From Bacteroidales bacterium (lineage in GTDB: Bacteria > Bacteroidota > Bacteroidia > Bacteroidales > VadinHA17), in assembly GCA_003501665.1 (NCBI GenBank), contig DNOQ01000326.1, forward strand, positions 8,536 through 15,993: a DNA stretch of 7,458 bases, in the 5' to 3' direction. Of this stretch, positions 6,885 through 7,458 are shown in pieces (the first letter of the stretch is position 1; the number at the start of each line of letters is the position of its first letter). The notes under the pieces are model-generated. The model did not search any database, was not told the DNA's origin, and saw nothing but the letters and a program-made list of their open reading frames with translations. Position numbers and translations under genes: made by a program.

Positions 6885-6916
6885 TTTCAGGATAATTGGA
6901 AAAAGATGTAACTTTG
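6885..6916 (+). promoter_or_regulatory. Candidate promoter for the MNT/HEPN-remnant pair
   Basis: TAACTTTG (6909-6916) is a full match to the -7 element TAnnTTTG. A TTTC (6885-6888) lies 20 bases upstream, one base off the -33 TTTG. Transcription would start near 6922, giving a leader of about 65 bases. The 204-base gap between the divergent tonB-family gene and this pair is AT-rich and shows no other gene or clear hairpin. Confidence 0.45.
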
Positions 6917-6985
6917 GGAATATTAATTAAATGATTTTATAATACTGATAAGTAAAGGCTATATTAACGTGAGAAAATCCGCACT

Positions 6986-7306
6986 ATGGATAAAAAAATG
7001 GTAATAATACAGGATTTAAAGAATCATTTGGCACAATATTTCGGAGATGAAATTGTCCAGGTAATTTTATTTGGATCTCAGGCAAGGAAAACGGAAAGAT
7101 CTGAATCTGATTATGATGTACTTATAATTGTTAAGTCAAAGCTTAACTGGAAAATAAAAGAGAAGATAATAGATCTTTGTTACGATATTGATTTAAAATA
7201 TGACATTATTATAGATTTACATATTCTGGCAGAGGAGGAGATTAATGAATTACGTGGGAAACAACCAATTTTTCATAATGCTATTGAAACCGGCATAAGG
7301 GCATGA
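6986..7306 (+). CDS. MntA-like minimal nucleotidyltransferase (antitoxin type)
   Basis: This is a 106-residue protein of the minimal nucleotidyltransferase (MNT) family, which belongs to the polymerase-beta superfamily. The signature GSQARKTERSESDYD lies at 30-44, with Gly30-Ser31 and the metal-binding Asp42 and Asp44. A third acidic residue is probably Asp77 in IIIDLHIL. The C-terminus PIFHNAIETGIRA is the usual ending, so the gene is full length with its catalytic residues intact. In characterised MNT/HEPN pairs the MNT protein is an antitoxin that adds AMP groups to a tyrosine of the HEPN RNase toxin. Here the downstream partner, overlapping by ATGA, is reduced to a 41-residue remnant, so this enzyme may be an orphan antitoxin. 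A related role on another HEPN protein elsewhere in the genome is possible. The start ATG is the first in frame; Met5 is an alternative. Confidence 0.88.
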   Translation: MDKKMVIIQDLKNHLAQYFGDEIVQVILFGSQARKTERSESDYDVLIIVKSKLNWKIKEKIIDLCYDIDLKYDIIIDLHILAEEEINELRGKQPIFHNAIETGIRA

Positions 7307-7428
7307 CATTATCAACAGAAGAAAGAAAACAACTTGTTTCGTATGAGGAGCAACAGGTTATGGTACTTTATCAAGAAATGAAGGAATTCATCGGTACAGT
7401 TGAGCAACTGATTTTAGAGGAAGATTAG
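7303..7428 (+). pseudogene. HEPN-domain toxin remnant with in-frame internal deletion
   Basis: The ORF overlaps the MNT stop codon by ATGA, with AAGGG just upstream as a ribosome-binding site. It encodes 41 residues. Residues 1-14 (MTLSTEERKQLVSY) match the characteristic start of HEPN proteins that accompany MNT enzymes, which I recall as MTLS-EER-LV-YR-EKA. Residues about 16-41 (EQQVMVLYQEMKEFIGTVEQ and LILEED) resemble the extreme C-terminal helix of the same family. HEPN proteins are usually about 125-135 residues, so some 85-90 central residues are missing, including the helices bearing the RX4-6H RNase motif and the RLYYACFYA-type core. No frameshift or stop is seen. The simplest reading is an in-frame deletion after residue 14 or 15. 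The peptide cannot be an active RNase. It could still be translated, or be a novel small protein; the homology is judged by eye. Confidence 0.6.
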
Positions 7429-7458
7429 ATAAATAATCATTGTTATCCGATTAAATAC
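7429..7458. other. Short noncoding right edge
   Basis: These are 30 AT-rich bases after the HEPN-remnant stop codon. No start codon with a usable frame, hairpin or T-run terminator is visible before the window ends. Confidence 0.5.

Noticed and set aside
6986..7428. The MNT/HEPN pair as part of a larger defence island or mobile element
   Set aside because: No transposase, integrase, terminal repeat or other defence gene is visible beside it, and its left neighbour is an ordinary tonB-family gene. The right side is cut off by the window, so an island cannot be excluded, only not supported.

Overview
The window looks like chromosomal DNA from a member of the Bacteroidota, probably from the anaerobic or marine side of Bacteroidales. 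Three things support this. The succinate dehydrogenase is the two-haem, menaquinone-type SdhC plus SdhA found in that phylum. The TonB has the characteristic N-terminus with NREYGAYKLRKGY. Two intergenic regions carry near-perfect Bacteroidota promoters (TTTG, 19 bases, TAnnTTTG). Base composition is moderately AT-rich, and intergenic regions are short and AT-rich. No tRNA, rRNA, CRISPR array, insertion sequence or phage gene is visible.

Layout, left to right. Positions 26-2603 (minus strand) hold sdhC then sdhA; sdhB would be expected just beyond the left edge. Positions 2738-3538 (plus) encode an alpha/beta hydrolase, divergent from sdhC. Its stop codon overlaps tail-to-tail with the stop of hflX (3535-4731, minus). 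Upstream of hflX, with a 3-base gap, is an uncharacterised lipoprotein gene (4735-5907, minus); the two are probably one operon driven from a promoter at 5930-5960. Next is a TonB-family gene (minus) with its own promoter. That promoter shows that the true start is 6780 rather than the longer GTG-started frame reaching 6819. The right end (6986-7428, plus) carries an MntA-like nucleotidyltransferase, overlapped by ATGA with a 41-residue ORF.

The most unusual item is that 41-residue ORF. Its first 14 residues look like the N-terminus of the HEPN protein that normally partners this kind of nucleotidyltransferase. The rest looks like the extreme C-terminus of the same family. The central helices and the RNase motif are gone, although the reading frame is intact. 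This suggests an in-frame internal deletion of the toxin with the antitoxin gene left whole.

Most of the rest is ordinary core metabolism and envelope function: respiration or fumarate reduction (SdhCA), a ribosome-associated GTPase (HflX), energy transfer to the outer membrane (TonB), an unassigned lipoprotein and an unassigned hydrolase. I do not see a complete, previously undescribed multi-gene system. The items worth following up are the degenerate MNT/HEPN pair, the palindromes embedded in the lipoprotein and tonB promoters, and the lipoprotein-hflX pairing.
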